From: Paludibacter sp029973975
Lineage (GTDB): Bacteria > Bacteroidota > Bacteroidia > Bacteroidales > Paludibacteraceae
Direction of reading: 5' to 3'
Length of the DNA: 64,000 nt
Assembly (NCBI GenBank): GCA_034928015.1
Contig: JAYFPF010000016.1
Location: 1 to 64,000 of the forward strand
Positions 1-9,443 of this stretch are shown one piece after another. The number at the start of each line of letters is the position of its first letter. Within the stretch, counting starts at the first letter, position 1. The notes under the pieces are model-generated. The model did not search any database. It was given only the letters and a program-made list of their open reading frames with translations, and was not told the DNA's origin. The position numbers and the translations under genes were made by a program.

Positions 1-79
<79 letters not shown>

Positions 80-90
80 TTTTTTTAAGA

Positions 91-128
91 AGTCCCGGTC
101 ACCCTTATCAGTGACCGGGACTTTTTTT
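91..128 (+). terminator. rRNA operon terminator
   Basis: A perfect 12-bp inverted repeat (AGTCCCGGTCAC at 91-102, GTGACCGGGACT at 111-122) with an 8-nt loop is followed by a T run. It sits directly after the 5S gene. Positions 129-265 show nothing I can assign. Confidence 0.93.
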
Positions 129-265
129 ATACACTGAAAACTCGATGGGATAAGCGGATGTTACCAACAAGTTAAGACGGAAACAATGGGATAGGCCGGG
201 CTGGGAATCATCTGAAAGAAATCAGTTGTAACTCCCGTTCCCCAATCAGACAGACATACAGGAAA

Positions 266-304
266 TTAAAATACCCTGTAACAAACTGTTACAGGGTATT
301 TTAA
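266..304 (-). terminator. Terminator after the porin gene
   Basis: A perfect 17-bp inverted repeat (266-282 with 288-304) with a 5-nt AAACT loop. The A/T-rich outer parts of the arms supply T-rich flanks on either strand, so it can act in both directions. It lies just after the stop of the minus-strand porin gene. Confidence 0.85.
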
Positions 305-318
305 TTAAATAAAGTTTC

Positions 319-1530
319 TTAGAAGAAATAACTTACAGATCCAATGACTCTGTGGTTATTTACTGTGTAGTTGTGTGCTGTCTTTCCATTCGTTTGAATA
401 GTACCATAAGTTACGCCGGTTAAGTTATATTCAACTCCAAAACTGAAACTGGGCAGATTAAATATAAGGGTTGGCGAGACTCTGAACATACTGTTAATCA
501 TTTCCTGGGTATCTGTGTAAAAACCCCTGCTGTAAACGGTTATGAGGCCATTGTCATCATGAAGCTCCATGCTGCTACCCAAGTTCTGAGCATACCCTCC
601 AAATAAACTGATTTGCCATTTTCTACCGTAAACAAGGTTTACCCAGCTTGATAAGATGTTCTGGTTGGTGTATCCGTATTCTCTTGTCGAACTGTTGTAT
701 GTTTTACCGTATCCATTTGCAAGTAGTTGATCGCTCAGGTTTTGTCCAACAGTTAGTCTCGCTTTTGCTACAAATTTATCTTGCGTATACTGAGAATATG
801 CTATTGCTGAAATTGAAGAAAGACTTTTATCGTCCGGTTTTATTACTTTCATGTCAACTCCGGCTCCTGTAATCCAATGCTCGTCTTTGTATTCCAAACC
901 TCCAAAAAATTCTGGTATCAATGAGTTTCTCAAATAATTGGGTGAAAAACCCTTTGGACCGGAAGATGTATATTGCATTTGGTAAACAGCTGCTCCTGTA
1001 AAAACGAATTTCTTTTTAAGATTATGTGAAAAACGCAGCTGGGGACTTCTGTTGAAGGGTTGAAACGGCATACCTGCATTTAAAGAAACGGTGACAGGTA
1101 TAACTGATCCCCACATGGGATGCCATGTCTGACCAATTTGTATCGTTGAGCTTTCCCATTTTAATTGCATGTATGCATGACGTATCCGCACAACATAATT
1201 AGCAACACCAAATCCGGCAAAGTCAGCTTCAATTTTTCCGGAAGACTGAGCTCCTAAAATGGGTTCCCCTTTGATGTTGAGTCCGATCCGACTGGCAATA
1301 CTAAGCATATTGGCTTGTGCAACCGCATTTTCATCAATTCCTGAAAGGTTTAATTTGATGGGTTTGGGGAAAAAATGAAATACACCGTCAATTCCTTCTT
1401 CGCATTGCCGGGAATTATAATAAAAATCATTTCGTATAAATCCGTAAATGTCCAGAGTCGTTTTCGGCGTATTTGCAAAAAGCCCGAGAGGCACTGTTAG
1501 TAACAGTGTGAAAAAAAATGATTTTCTCAT
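319..1530 (-). CDS. Outer-membrane beta-barrel porin-like protein
   Basis: A 403-residue protein with a signal peptide (residues 1-19, cleavage after LFA). It has many alternating aromatic/polar strands and ends in an aromatic SYFF tail, as outer-membrane barrels usually do. The N-terminal part (LDIYGFIRNDFYYNSR) and the internal IGQTWHPMWG segment resemble DcaP-like porins of Gram-negative bacteria. The substrate cannot be read from the sequence. It lies 66 nt after transketolase with a strong hairpin between, so it is probably a separate transcript. No convincing TAnnTTTG promoter is visible in that gap. Family assignment is from memory of the fold; function is inferred. Confidence 0.7.
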   Translation of the reverse strand: MRKSFFFTLLLTVPLGLFANTPKTTLDIYGFIRNDFYYNSRQCEEGIDGVFHFFPKPIKLNLSGIDENAVAQANMLSIASRIGLNIKGEPILGAQSSGKIEADFAGFGVANYVVRIRHAYMQLKWESSTIQIGQTWHPMWGSVIPVTVSLNAGMPFQPFNRSPQLRFSHNLKKKFVFTGAAVYQMQYTSSGPKGFSPNYLRNSLIPEFFGGLEYKDEHWITGAGVDMKVIKPDDKSLSSISAIAYSQYTQDKFVAKARLTVGQNLSDQLLANGYGKTYNSSTREYGYTNQNILSSWVNLVYGRKWQISLFGGYAQNLGSSMELHDDNGLITVYSRGFYTDTQEMINSMFRVSPTLIFNLPSFSFGVEYNLTGVTYGTIQTNGKTAHNYTVNNHRVIGSVSYFF

Positions 1531-1543
1531 GTGTGAAAATAAT

Positions 1544-1584
1544 GAAGGGTGAGTGTCAGATTGATAATCTTCTACTCACCCTTC
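1544..1584 (-). terminator. Terminator after transketolase
   Basis: An 11-bp inverted repeat (GAAGGGTGAGT at 1544-1554, ACTCACCCTTC at 1574-1584) encloses a second small stem, AGATT-GAT-AATCT. On the minus strand it is followed by a T-rich stretch. It separates transketolase from the porin gene. Confidence 0.8.
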
Positions 1585-1596
1585 GTTTTTGATGAT

Positions 1597-3621
1597 TTAT
1601 GATAGCATGGATTTTACCTGATTGTACACGTTCTGACCCGTGAATCCGAGTTTCTCGTCGAGCACTTTATACGGAGCAGAGAAACCGAACGACTCCAGAC
1701 CAAATACTTTACCGTTAGAACCAACCAACCCCTCCAGATTTACCGGTAAACCGGCAGTCAGTCCGAATGTTTTGATGCCTGCGGGTAACACATCTTGCTG
1801 ATATGATACAGGTTGAGCTCTGAATAAACCTTCGGATGGAACTGATACCAAACGTACTTTAATTCCTTCGGCACGTAACAAGGCTGCACCTTCATTTAAA
1901 GTTGATACTTCCGAACCGGATGCTAACAGTATTACATCAGGATTTCCATCACAATTTACTACGTAAGCTCCCTTTTCAGCATATTTTGCTTCTTCTTTCC
2001 GCAAGTTAACGGATGGAAGATCATTGATATTTTGTCGTGAAAGGATTAATGCCGTAGGTGTATGGGTGTTTTCTATGGCCATTTTCCAGGCCACAGTTGT
2101 TTCTTCTACATCAGCTGGACGAAGTACAAGCATAGAATTCTGGCCGCTGTGATTTTTTAGCTTCTCCATTAAACGAATCTGAGCTTCTTGTTCTACGGGC
2201 TCGTGGGTCGGACCGTCTTCCCCTACCCGGAATGCATCATGTGTCCAGATAAATTTTACAGGTTGTTCCATCAGGGCTGCCATGCGTATGGCCGGTTTCA
2301 TGTAATCGGAGAATACGAAGAATGTTGCACAGGCAGGTATTACCCCTCCATGTAAACTCATACCGACACATAAACACGCCATTGTTAATTCAGCAACGCC
2401 TGCCTGTAAAAACGCACCGCTGAAATCACCTTTGGTGAATGCAGTAGTTTTTTTCAAAAATCCATCGGTTTTGTCTGAATTAGATAGGTCGGCAGAGGCG
2501 ACAATCATATTTTCCACTTGTACAGCCAATTCGGAAAGTACGGTTGCCGATGCCGCTCTGGTCGACTGATTCGGCTTTTGAACGATTGCATCCCAGTTTA
2601 CATTCGTTTTGCCGGAGAAGAACAATGCCAATTTTTCAGCTAAAGCCGGATTCGATTTAGCCCATTTTTCTTCTTCAGCATATTTTTCTGCCATAATCAC
2701 GGCTAACTCTTCGGCGCGTTTTGCATAAAGCGCTTTGGTTTCTTCAAAAAATATAAATGGATTCTCGGGGTTTCCTCCGAGATTCTTGATGCTTTCTTCA
2801 AATGATGCACCGGCTTCTCCGAGTGGCATACCATGAGTTGCACACATACGTTCATAACTTGACCCGTCAGCTTTTCTGGCTCCTTTACCCATGATGGTTT
2901 TGCCAATAATGAGCGTTGGACGTGAGTTTTCTGCTTTTGCTTCGGTGAGGGCCTTTCTGATTTGTTCCGCATTGTTTCCGTCGATTTCTATTACATGCCA
3001 ATTCCAGGCTTTGTATTTCATTGCGACATCTTCACTTGTAACAGCATCAGTATTGGTTGATAACTGAATGTCGTTTGAATCATAAAACATAACCAGGTTG
3101 TCAAGTCCAAGGTGACCGGCGATACGTCCTGTTCCCTGGGAAATTTCTTCCTGAATACCTCCGTCTGAAATAAAAGCGTATATGGTTTGTCCCATCATCT
3201 CCCCAAAACGGGCTTTCAGAAACTTAGCGGCAATAGCAGCTCCAACAGCATAGGCATGTCCCTGACCAAGCGGACCGGATGTGTTTTCAACTCCGCGTTT
3301 TACATCTACCTCGGGATGACCCGGAGTCGGAGAACCCCATTGACGGAACTGAGCTAATTCATCCAGTGTGTATTTCCCGGTACAAGCCAATGTTGAATAC
3401 AACATAGGCGACATGTGTCCCGGGTCCAGAAAAAAACGGTCACGACCAGCCCAGGTTGGATTTTCAGGATCATATACCAAAAACTCTGAGTATAACACAT
3501 TGATAAAGTCTGCTCCCCCCATAGCGCCACCAGGGTGACCCGATTTTGCTTTTTCAACCATGGATGCAGCAAGTATACGAATGTTATCTGCTGCCCGATT
3601 TAAAGTTGCAATTGAATTCAT
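1597..3621 (-). CDS. tkt: Transketolase
   Basis: Transketolase moves two-carbon units between sugar phosphates in the non-oxidative pentose phosphate pathway, using thiamine diphosphate. The 674 residues match the usual full length. Visible landmarks: KSGHPGGAMG near residue 27, the cofactor segment SDGGIQEEIS near 152 with the downstream NDIQLS, and GEDGPTHEPVEQ in the pyrimidine-binding domain near 465. The ATG start gives the conserved NRAADNIRILAASM opening. It begins 17 nt after the DUF6048-like gene, so it may be read from that transcript, and it ends at a strong terminator. Confidence 0.96.
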   Translation of the reverse strand: MNSIATLNRAADNIRILAASMVEKAKSGHPGGAMGGADFINVLYSEFLVYDPENPTWAGRDRFFLDPGHMSPMLYSTLACTGKYTLDELAQFRQWGSPTPGHPEVDVKRGVENTSGPLGQGHAYAVGAAIAAKFLKARFGEMMGQTIYAFISDGGIQEEISQGTGRIAGHLGLDNLVMFYDSNDIQLSTNTDAVTSEDVAMKYKAWNWHVIEIDGNNAEQIRKALTEAKAENSRPTLIIGKTIMGKGARKADGSSYERMCATHGMPLGEAGASFEESIKNLGGNPENPFIFFEETKALYAKRAEELAVIMAEKYAEEEKWAKSNPALAEKLALFFSGKTNVNWDAIVQKPNQSTRAASATVLSELAVQVENMIVASADLSNSDKTDGFLKKTTAFTKGDFSGAFLQAGVAELTMACLCVGMSLHGGVIPACATFFVFSDYMKPAIRMAALMEQPVKFIWTHDAFRVGEDGPTHEPVEQEAQIRLMEKLKNHSGQNSMLVLRPADVEETTVAWKMAIENTHTPTALILSRQNINDLPSVNLRKEEAKYAEKGAYVVNCDGNPDVILLASGSEVSTLNEGAALLRAEGIKVRLVSVPSEGLFRAQPVSYQQDVLPAGIKTFGLTAGLPVNLEGLVGSNGKVFGLESFGFSAPYKVLDEKLGFTGQNVYNQVKSMLS

Positions 3622-3638
3622 TATTATTTATTTTTTGA

Positions 3639-4325
3639 TTAAAATTTATATCCTAACATGTAATTGAATCCCCACACGGATCCATCTCCGTTGATGCCGA
3701 ACCCAGGAATATACCAGGGTTTATAATCTCCCTGATCAGGTTTGGTTATCAGATTTTTGATGCGTGCTGTCCATCCGACATACACTCTTTTATAGATTTC
3801 AACTCTGATACCTGCTGTTATCTCAAACCATAAATTAAAAGACTTTCCCCTGAAATCTTTTTGAAAATCAGTATTCCAATATTCATTTTCAAAGGTAATA
3901 TTCTGCAGGTCATAATCAAAATTCGTATGGCCTAACCGGGCGCCTATCAGAAAATAATTTGTAAACTTATTTTCACTCGTTTGATTCTTTATCAGATTAA
4001 AATCCATTCCTAACCGATAAAATAGCGCATTCCCCTGATACTTTATTCCTGACGCTGTAAGTTTGTCTGCCCCTGCATAACCGATTTCAAAGATCGGATA
4101 ATACCGGTTGTTTATTTCAGCTTGTACGGCGCTTTCATATTGATATACATCACCTCGGTTTAAAAAGGTGGTGATAACAGGTGAAACGTCAAGTTCTACC
4201 CGTATGCTGTTTAATTCAAACTTATTTATACTATCGTTTTTCTCTGAATTTACTTTTTGCCCGGTTAATGTCGTTACGCAACATAACAACAGCAGACTAA
4301 AGCAATATCTGTAAATGTTGTACAT
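3639..4325 (-). CDS. DUF6048-like outer-membrane protein
   Basis: 228 residues with a signal peptide (SLLLLCCVTTLTGQ) and a pattern of short amphipathic strands (YPIFEIGYAG, YFLIGARLG, FEITAGIRVEI, GFNYMLGYKF) suggesting a small beta-barrel. It resembles the Bacteroidota DUF6048 family, which I remember as lying next to a DUF6452 lipoprotein, as here. Its first 29 nt overlap the end of the upstream gene, suggesting translational coupling. Function unknown. Confidence 0.72.
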   Translation of the reverse strand: MYNIYRYCFSLLLLCCVTTLTGQKVNSEKNDSINKFELNSIRVELDVSPVITTFLNRGDVYQYESAVQAEINNRYYPIFEIGYAGADKLTASGIKYQGNALFYRLGMDFNLIKNQTSENKFTNYFLIGARLGHTNFDYDLQNITFENEYWNTDFQKDFRGKSFNLWFEITAGIRVEIYKRVYVGWTARIKNLITKPDQGDYKPWYIPGFGINGDGSVWGFNYMLGYKF

Positions 4326-4761
4326 CTGTTGTGTTTATATCGCGATTTAGAATTCTATAACTTTTTATCAGGTGACTGGTGCTTAAAACCGTATCAACAT
4401 GATGCGTAATAACCATCCCGCAGGAATATGAAATAAAATATTCTTTATTTGAATACTGAACATTTAATGTGTCATGTGTCCCATTTATATTCAATACGAA
4501 AATGCTCTCCTCTGCCGAATTGTTCAAAGGTAAAGCTATTTTATTGATATTTTTGACATTTTTATATAATGAATCGGGAGTAATCGAGTTATTATTGATG
4601 CCAAATACAGTAATACTGTCAATGTTCAAGGCATTGGTTGTTTCTGAAATGTAAAAACCAATGTTGAATAATACCTGCTTATTCTCTCTGCAAGTTTCTT
4701 CTTGTGCACAAGAAGATAAAAGCAGTAATATTAAGGTAAGTGATGTAATGAGTATTTTCAT
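4297..4761 (-). CDS. DUF6452-like lipoprotein
   Basis: 154 residues. The N-terminus is a lipoprotein signal (LTLILLLLSSC, lipid-modified Cys near 18). The body shows the LPLNNS, NVQYS and SYSCGMV segments that I associate with the Bacteroidota DUF6452 family. It is likely a small periplasm-facing lipoprotein of unknown role. It overlaps the following gene by 29 nt and follows the 171-residue gene after 6 nt, so the three probably form one transcript. Confidence 0.72.
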   Translation of the reverse strand: MKILITSLTLILLLLSSCAQEETCRENKQVLFNIGFYISETTNALNIDSITVFGINNNSITPDSLYKNVKNINKIALPLNNSAEESIFVLNINGTHDTLNVQYSNKEYFISYSCGMVITHHVDTVLSTSHLIKSYRILNRDINTTDVQHLQILL

Positions 4762-4767
4762 GGAAAT

Positions 4768-5283
4768 TTACCTGAGAAACTGGTTTCTTACTTCTGTTTT
4801 TAAAATTTCGATGGCAATTTGTGTCGGATTATCCTCTGTTTCAGCATATATACGGATGACCTGCTCTGCCAGTTGAGTAGCAGGTTCATCAGCTTTAAAC
4901 CTGATTGCCGTTGTGTTTATAAGTTTAATCAGATTATCCTGTGTATTTTTTACGGCTGACCACAGTTCATCGCTCACATATAGCTGTTGGGCATAATTAT
5001 GCTCAAATTCTTTTCTGATGTGATCTGTCAACTGAGATTGAAATTCCATGCAGGACATTCCGGGTCTGATGACCTGCAGTACCATATTGGCCGGGTTGCT
5101 GCGTTCAAGCAAAAGCATCAGTCGTTCGTAAGCTCTGAGTTGTAAAGGCACGAAAGAAGCCCGGTCTTTTTTTGTCAGCTCGAACTTCCTTCTTTTCTCT
5201 TCGTTGGATAACATTCTGTCAAACAGTAAATAAGCTGTCATCATCACAATAAATGCAGGTAATATATATTTGAAAATTTCCAT
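4768..5283 (-). CDS. Conserved membrane-anchored protein, unknown function
   Basis: 171 residues. Residues 5-22 form a single N-terminal membrane helix followed by a charged, mostly helical soluble domain (FVPLQLRAYERLMLLLERSNP, then the conserved-looking RPGMSCMEFQSQL). I recognise it as a Bacteroidota-specific family (possibly the one labelled DUF7935), with no assigned function. It is the first gene of the three-gene envelope cluster. An analogy to an ion-channel or signal-transduction subunit would be guesswork. Confidence 0.75.
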   Translation of the reverse strand: MEIFKYILPAFIVMMTAYLLFDRMLSNEEKRRKFELTKKDRASFVPLQLRAYERLMLLLERSNPANMVLQVIRPGMSCMEFQSQLTDHIRKEFEHNYAQQLYVSDELWSAVKNTQDNLIKLINTTAIRFKADEPATQLAEQVIRIYAETEDNPTQIAIEILKTEVRNQFLR

Positions 5284-5304
5284 GTGCCGAATGTTTGTTT
5301 AGTT

Positions 5305-5345
5305 AATGTCTGATGTCAAAAGTCTAATGTCTTTTCACTCTTTTA
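5305..5345. repeat. GTCTGATGTC / GTCTAATGTC intergenic repeat
   Basis: The 106-nt gap 5284-5389 contains GTCTGATGTC and AGTCTAATGTC followed by runs based on TTTAAACTC. The same words, including the reverse complement GACATCAGAC, recur at 58390-58440. It belongs to a family of short repeats scattered between genes in this window. No gene is visible here. Confidence 0.55.
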
Positions 5346-5389
5346 AACTCTTAAACTAACCATTATCTACTTTTTAACTCCCTGTCGAA

Positions 5390-6340
5390 TCAGATTTCTT
5401 TCTCAATTTTGTAATTATTTCTTTCAGTTGAATTTCTGGCCACTATTTCACCCAAAAATCCAGTCATGAATAACTGAGTCCCTAAGATCATGGCAACCAG
5501 TGCGATGTAGAAATACGGACTGTCGGTTACCAAAGCAGCTCTTGTTTGATTGATAATTGCATGCAGTTTAAAAGCCCCTACGACTACGACTGAAATCAAA
5601 CCAAGTAAGAACATCAGACTGCCATATAGTCCAAAGAAGTGCATCGGTTTTTTCCCAAATTTAGACAAAAACCAGAGTGTCATCAAATCCAGGTATCCAT
5701 TTACGAAACGGCTCAGACCGAATTTAGTGGTGCCAAATTCACGTTTCCTGTGTGTTACAACCTTTTCTCCGATTTTGGTGAATCCTGCGTTCTTCGCAAG
5801 GAAGGGAATGTAACGATGCATTTCTCCATATACTTCTATGTTCTTAATGACCTCATTTCGGTAGGCCTTTAATCCACAATTCATATCGTGAAGTTTCAAT
5901 CCGGTTACTTTTCTTGCTGTGGCATTGTAAATTTTTGAGGGTAGGTTTTTGGCCAGTTTAGAATCATAACGTTTCTTCTTCCATCCTGAAACCAAATCGT
6001 ATCCTTCTTCTGTTATCATCCTGTATAATTCAGGAATTTCATCGGGACTATCCTGTAAGTCAGCATCCATGGTGATAACCACATCTCCCTGCGCTGCCTG
6101 AAATCCGCAATACAAGGCCGGCGATTTTCCATAATTGTTACGGAATTTAATACCTCTCACATTTGGAGATTTCGCTTTCAGCTCTTCAATTACCTGCCAG
6201 GAATGGTCTGTGCTTCCATCGTTTACAAAAATTATTTCGTAAGTAAACCGGTTTTCATGCATAACCCTTTCAATCCACTCATAGAGTTTGGGTAATGATT
6301 CTTCTTCGTTATAAAGCGGTACAACTATGGATATGTTCAT
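5390..6340 (-). CDS. Family 2 glycosyltransferase, DPM1/GtrB type
   Basis: 316 residues. The GT-A domain starts with NISIVVPLYNEEESLPKL and carries the nucleotide-sugar/metal motif ITMDADLQDSPDEIP near residue 90. Two hydrophobic helices form the C-terminus (about 230-255 and 270-295). This layout fits enzymes that move a sugar from a nucleotide to polyprenyl phosphate at the inner face of the membrane, for later use in envelope glycans. The sugar is not predictable. It lies 11 nt after the DUF4199-like gene, so the two are probably co-transcribed. Confidence 0.9.
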   Translation of the reverse strand: MNISIVVPLYNEEESLPKLYEWIERVMHENRFTYEIIFVNDGSTDHSWQVIEELKAKSPNVRGIKFRNNYGKSPALYCGFQAAQGDVVITMDADLQDSPDEIPELYRMITEEGYDLVSGWKKKRYDSKLAKNLPSKIYNATARKVTGLKLHDMNCGLKAYRNEVIKNIEVYGEMHRYIPFLAKNAGFTKIGEKVVTHRKREFGTTKFGLSRFVNGYLDLMTLWFLSKFGKKPMHFFGLYGSLMFLLGLISVVVVGAFKLHAIINQTRAALVTDSPYFYIALVAMILGTQLFMTGFLGEIVARNSTERNNYKIEKEI

Positions 6341-6351
6341 GGAAATGTTAA

Positions 6352-6906
6352 TTATAATTTTTGTTCTTCATTAGGTGTTTCTTCCTCAAAAATACTTTTT
6401 TGTTTTTTTACAAAACCGGCTAATATCAAACCCAAAACGGATCCTAAAAAAATATTAACCCAAATAGTTTGAATAGAGTAATTTACAGGACGCATCTGCT
6501 TCTCGAGTTCTTCATAATATCTATCGTCCAATGGTAACTTAAGGGTTTCAAAAATACCCCGATTCTGCTCAATTTGTCTCATGCTTTCTTCAAAAAGTGC
6601 CGGAAGAAAGTCAGGGTTGATGTATTTGGTATAAATGATTTTAAAAGCCGTTGAAATAATTCCTGCAAACAAAAAAGTCAATACAACATAGTTAAAAACA
6701 CGCCAGTATCCTATGTATCCTCCGCATTCAGTATCCCGGTATCGTTTGGCCATCCGGTACATCAAAACAATAATGAAAGCAATTACTACATAGGATAATA
6801 ATACTAATGGAATCGTTTTTGAGCTGGTAAACAGAAAGTTAACAGAGAAAAGAATGCCCAGTATGAGCCCGTTGAACATGGTGGATTTGAATATATTTTC
6901 CTGCAT
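6352..6906 (-). CDS. DUF4199-like membrane protein
   Basis: The start chosen is ATG at 6906 (MQENIFKSTM), giving 184 residues. A longer reading from 6987 would overlap the promoter box and the end of the upstream gene. Four membrane helices are visible: two near the N-terminus, one near the middle (FNYVVLTFLFAGIIST) and one near the C-terminus (IFLGSVLGLILAGF). This layout and the adjacency to a family 2 glycosyltransferase match DUF4199 proteins of Bacteroidota. It may assist the glycosyltransferase in the membrane, but that is inference. Confidence 0.8.
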   Translation of the reverse strand: MQENIFKSTMFNGLILGILFSVNFLFTSSKTIPLVLLSYVVIAFIIVLMYRMAKRYRDTECGGYIGYWRVFNYVVLTFLFAGIISTAFKIIYTKYINPDFLPALFEESMRQIEQNRGIFETLKLPLDDRYYEELEKQMRPVNYSIQTIWVNIFLGSVLGLILAGFVKKQKSIFEEETPNEEQKL

Positions 6907-6928
6907 AAATACCTGAATTTTGATGTAT

Positions 6929-6937
6929 GCAAAAGTA
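6929..6937 (-). promoter_or_regulatory. -7 promoter element of the DUF4199-GT2 operon
   Basis: TACTTTTGC on the minus strand matches the Bacteroidota -7 consensus TAnnTTTG. It lies about 23 nt upstream of the chosen ATG at 6906 and supports that shorter start. No good -33 TTG is visible at the normal distance. Confidence 0.6.
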
Positions 6938-6958
6938 CAAAATAAATACTGAATATCA

Positions 6959-8383
6959 TTATATGATCGGACTGAAAAGGCGAGCAAATGATTCCTTCAG
7001 TTTTTGACTTCTTTTCCGGTTGTGCCAGTCATCGAGTGTAATTTCCCGGCAATTTAGCATGTCGTTTTCAAATAATTTTTTGAGCTCAAGTGCGGTTTTG
7101 TTTTCGTAGATAAAAGCGTTGGCTTCAAAGTTCTGATTGAAACTTCTTTCATCCAGATTGGCAGATCCCACAATTGAAATGAAATCATCTATTACAATTG
7201 CTTTGCTGTGTAGAAAACCTTCTTCGTATTGATAAACTTTTACGCCGGCTTCGATAATTTCGCCCAGATAACTGAAAGTACAGGCATCTGAAAATCTCGA
7301 ATCAGACTCTTTGGGAATCATCAGCTTTATATTGACTCCACTCAGGGCTGCAATGATTACAGCATTCAATATCACATCGTTAGGTACGAAATAGGGTGTG
7401 TGCAGATAAACATAATCATGAGCCGACATGATTCCGGATGCAATGCCCTGCATGATACATTCCCAGTCGGAATCGGGTCCGCTGCTGACAATCTGAATGA
7501 GATTCTGGTCGTATTTTTTCGGCTTCGGATAGTATTTGATGTCTGTAATCAGCTTGCGTTCAACGAAGTACCAATCGGTGAGAAAAAGAGATTGCAATCC
7601 GTGTACAGCAGCACCTTCGAAACGGACAAATGTGTCGCGCCATTTTCCCAGCGTATTCCCGAAGATATACCGGTCGGCAAAATTCAACCCGCCGGTAAAG
7701 CCGTATTTCCCGTCCACAATCAGAATCTTGCGGTGATTTCTGAAATTAATCTTACTTCTTCTGAGCCTGAGTCTTAACGGAAGGAATGGTCTGACATAAA
7801 CACCTGCTTCCTTGAGTGTTCGGAGGTATTTCTGTGACAGGTCGAAACTACCCAGGTAATCGTAAATCATTCTGACTCTGACTCCGGCTTTTGCTTTTTC
7901 TATGAGTAGTTCTCTCAAGAAATTCGAAATCCGGTCGTCCTCAAAAATGAAAAACTCAATATGAATATGATTTTTCGCATTCTTGATAGCTTCAAACATG
8001 GCTGAGAAGGTGGATTCTCCATCGGCCAGTACATCAATCTTATTGTAAGCATAAACAGATGCATCACTGTTTTTGTACAATAAATTAATCATGTTCAAAT
8101 GATTAGGATTTGTAATGAATTCGGAGAAAGCATCCGGTTTGAGTTCTTTATAAGGTAGTTTTGTTTCGTGTTTGATGCTTTTTTTTGAGATGATTTTTTG
8201 TTTTCTGTAATTCTGACCGATCAAAAAATACAGCAATATACCAATTACGGGTAGCAAAACCAATACCAATACCCAGGACAAAGATCTTACAGGGTTACGG
8301 TTTTCTAATAACAACACCGAAATGGCGCTGACGATCATATAGAAATAAAAAACAACCAATATGATGAACAGCAGGCTATTCAT
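6959..8383 (-). CDS. cls: Cardiolipin synthase (phospholipase D family)
   Basis: 474 residues, typical for bacterial cardiolipin synthase, which joins two phosphatidylglycerol molecules at the inner membrane. Two N-terminal membrane helices (about 3-22 and 33-55) precede two phospholipase D domains. Both HKD motifs are present: NHRKILIVDGKYGFTGG near residue 214 and LHSKAIVIDDFISIVGSAN near 391. The start overlaps the end of ribD by 8 nt, which suggests coupled translation. Confidence 0.94.
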   Translation of the reverse strand: MNSLLFIILVVFYFYMIVSAISVLLLENRNPVRSLSWVLVLVLLPVIGILLYFLIGQNYRKQKIISKKSIKHETKLPYKELKPDAFSEFITNPNHLNMINLLYKNSDASVYAYNKIDVLADGESTFSAMFEAIKNAKNHIHIEFFIFEDDRISNFLRELLIEKAKAGVRVRMIYDYLGSFDLSQKYLRTLKEAGVYVRPFLPLRLRLRRSKINFRNHRKILIVDGKYGFTGGLNFADRYIFGNTLGKWRDTFVRFEGAAVHGLQSLFLTDWYFVERKLITDIKYYPKPKKYDQNLIQIVSSGPDSDWECIMQGIASGIMSAHDYVYLHTPYFVPNDVILNAVIIAALSGVNIKLMIPKESDSRFSDACTFSYLGEIIEAGVKVYQYEEGFLHSKAIVIDDFISIVGSANLDERSFNQNFEANAFIYENKTALELKKLFENDMLNCREITLDDWHNRKRSQKLKESFARLFSPII

Positions 8384-9437
8384 GATAAAATTTTTTGTTT
8401 CTGTTAGAGTATATAAAATACAAATGCTTGTTAATCATGCTTACATGTTCTGCTGCAGTATCCGTTACCGGAGCTGGTACTCCGTTTCCGATTATTGTAT
8501 CCGAAACTTCCGTACGCGCTTCATCCCACAATCCACTTGCAATGAAATTGTTCAATAAGCTGGAACCACCTTCAACCAAAACGGAATGTATACCGTGTGA
8601 GGCGATTATTTTCAGCATATTATGAAGCATCATGTTGTCAAAATGCAGGAATATATAGGTGACTTTATCTGTGTTCTCACGCGGATTCTCAGTAAACACA
8701 AGAGTTTTAACTGACTGATCGAAAATAGCATAATGCAAAGGTATCCTGCCGGTTCGGTCCAGCATGATACGTGTCGGATTTTTTCCCGGCCAGTTTCTGA
8801 CCGTTAAGGAAGGATTATCAAGAAAAACGGTATTGGTACTAACCATTATCGCCTGATTTTCTGACCTGACTTTGTGGGTTAGTTGTCTGGTAATGTTATC
8901 AGAAATCTGTAATGGCGGTGTGTCTGCATTTGTTCTGATCCTGTCAATGAATCCATCTCTGGTTTGTGCCCATTTAAGCAGAACGTAAGGTCTTTTTTCT
9001 TTTTGCCAGATGAAAAAACGTTTATTTAATTCCTTGCATGCACCTTCTAAAACTCCTGTTATCACTTCTACGCCTGCATTGCGGAGTATTTCTATTCCTT
9101 TTCCAGAAACTTTCGGATTTGGATCCAGGGTTCCGATTACCACTCTTGGAATACCTTTGTCGACAATAAGATTAGCGCACGGTGGTGTTTTCCCGAAATG
9201 AGAACAAGGCTCCAGATTAACATAGAGGGTTGACTCTCTGAGTAAAGATTCATCTTTTACCATGTGAATGGCATTGGGCTCGGCATGCGATTCTCCGAAC
9301 CGTTTATGAAAACCTTCACCGATAATGCGGTCGTTATGAACCAGTACGGCACCAACCATCGGATTAGGAGCAACATGGCCGGCACCAAATGTTGCCAGTT
9401 GCAAACAACGATACATGTATTTTTCTTCGTAATTCAT
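8376..9437 (-). CDS. ribD: Riboflavin biosynthesis deaminase/reductase RibD
   Basis: A bifunctional enzyme of riboflavin synthesis: it deaminates the pyrimidine intermediate, then reduces its ribosyl group. ATG at 9437 (MNYEEKYMYRCLQLA) is preferred over 9470 because it matches the family start; the protein is then 353 residues. The zinc deaminase site is complete (HAE at 51-53, PCSH at 77-80, second Cys at 87). The reductase domain fills the rest (LKWAQTRDG, VLVEGG). Only 19 nt separate it from the divergent prmC start. Confidence 0.94.
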   Translation of the reverse strand: MNYEEKYMYRCLQLATFGAGHVAPNPMVGAVLVHNDRIIGEGFHKRFGESHAEPNAIHMVKDESLLRESTLYVNLEPCSHFGKTPPCANLIVDKGIPRVVIGTLDPNPKVSGKGIEILRNAGVEVITGVLEGACKELNKRFFIWQKEKRPYVLLKWAQTRDGFIDRIRTNADTPPLQISDNITRQLTHKVRSENQAIMVSTNTVFLDNPSLTVRNWPGKNPTRIMLDRTGRIPLHYAIFDQSVKTLVFTENPRENTDKVTYIFLHFDNMMLHNMLKIIASHGIHSVLVEGGSSLLNNFIASGLWDEARTEVSDTIIGNGVPAPVTDTAAEHVSMINKHLYFIYSNRNKKFYHE

Positions 9438-9443
9438 TTTTTC

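Noticed and set aside
4297..4325. Frameshift joining the two overlapping envelope genes
   Set aside because: Each frame has its own signal peptide and a complete domain, so the 29-nt overlap is between two real genes.
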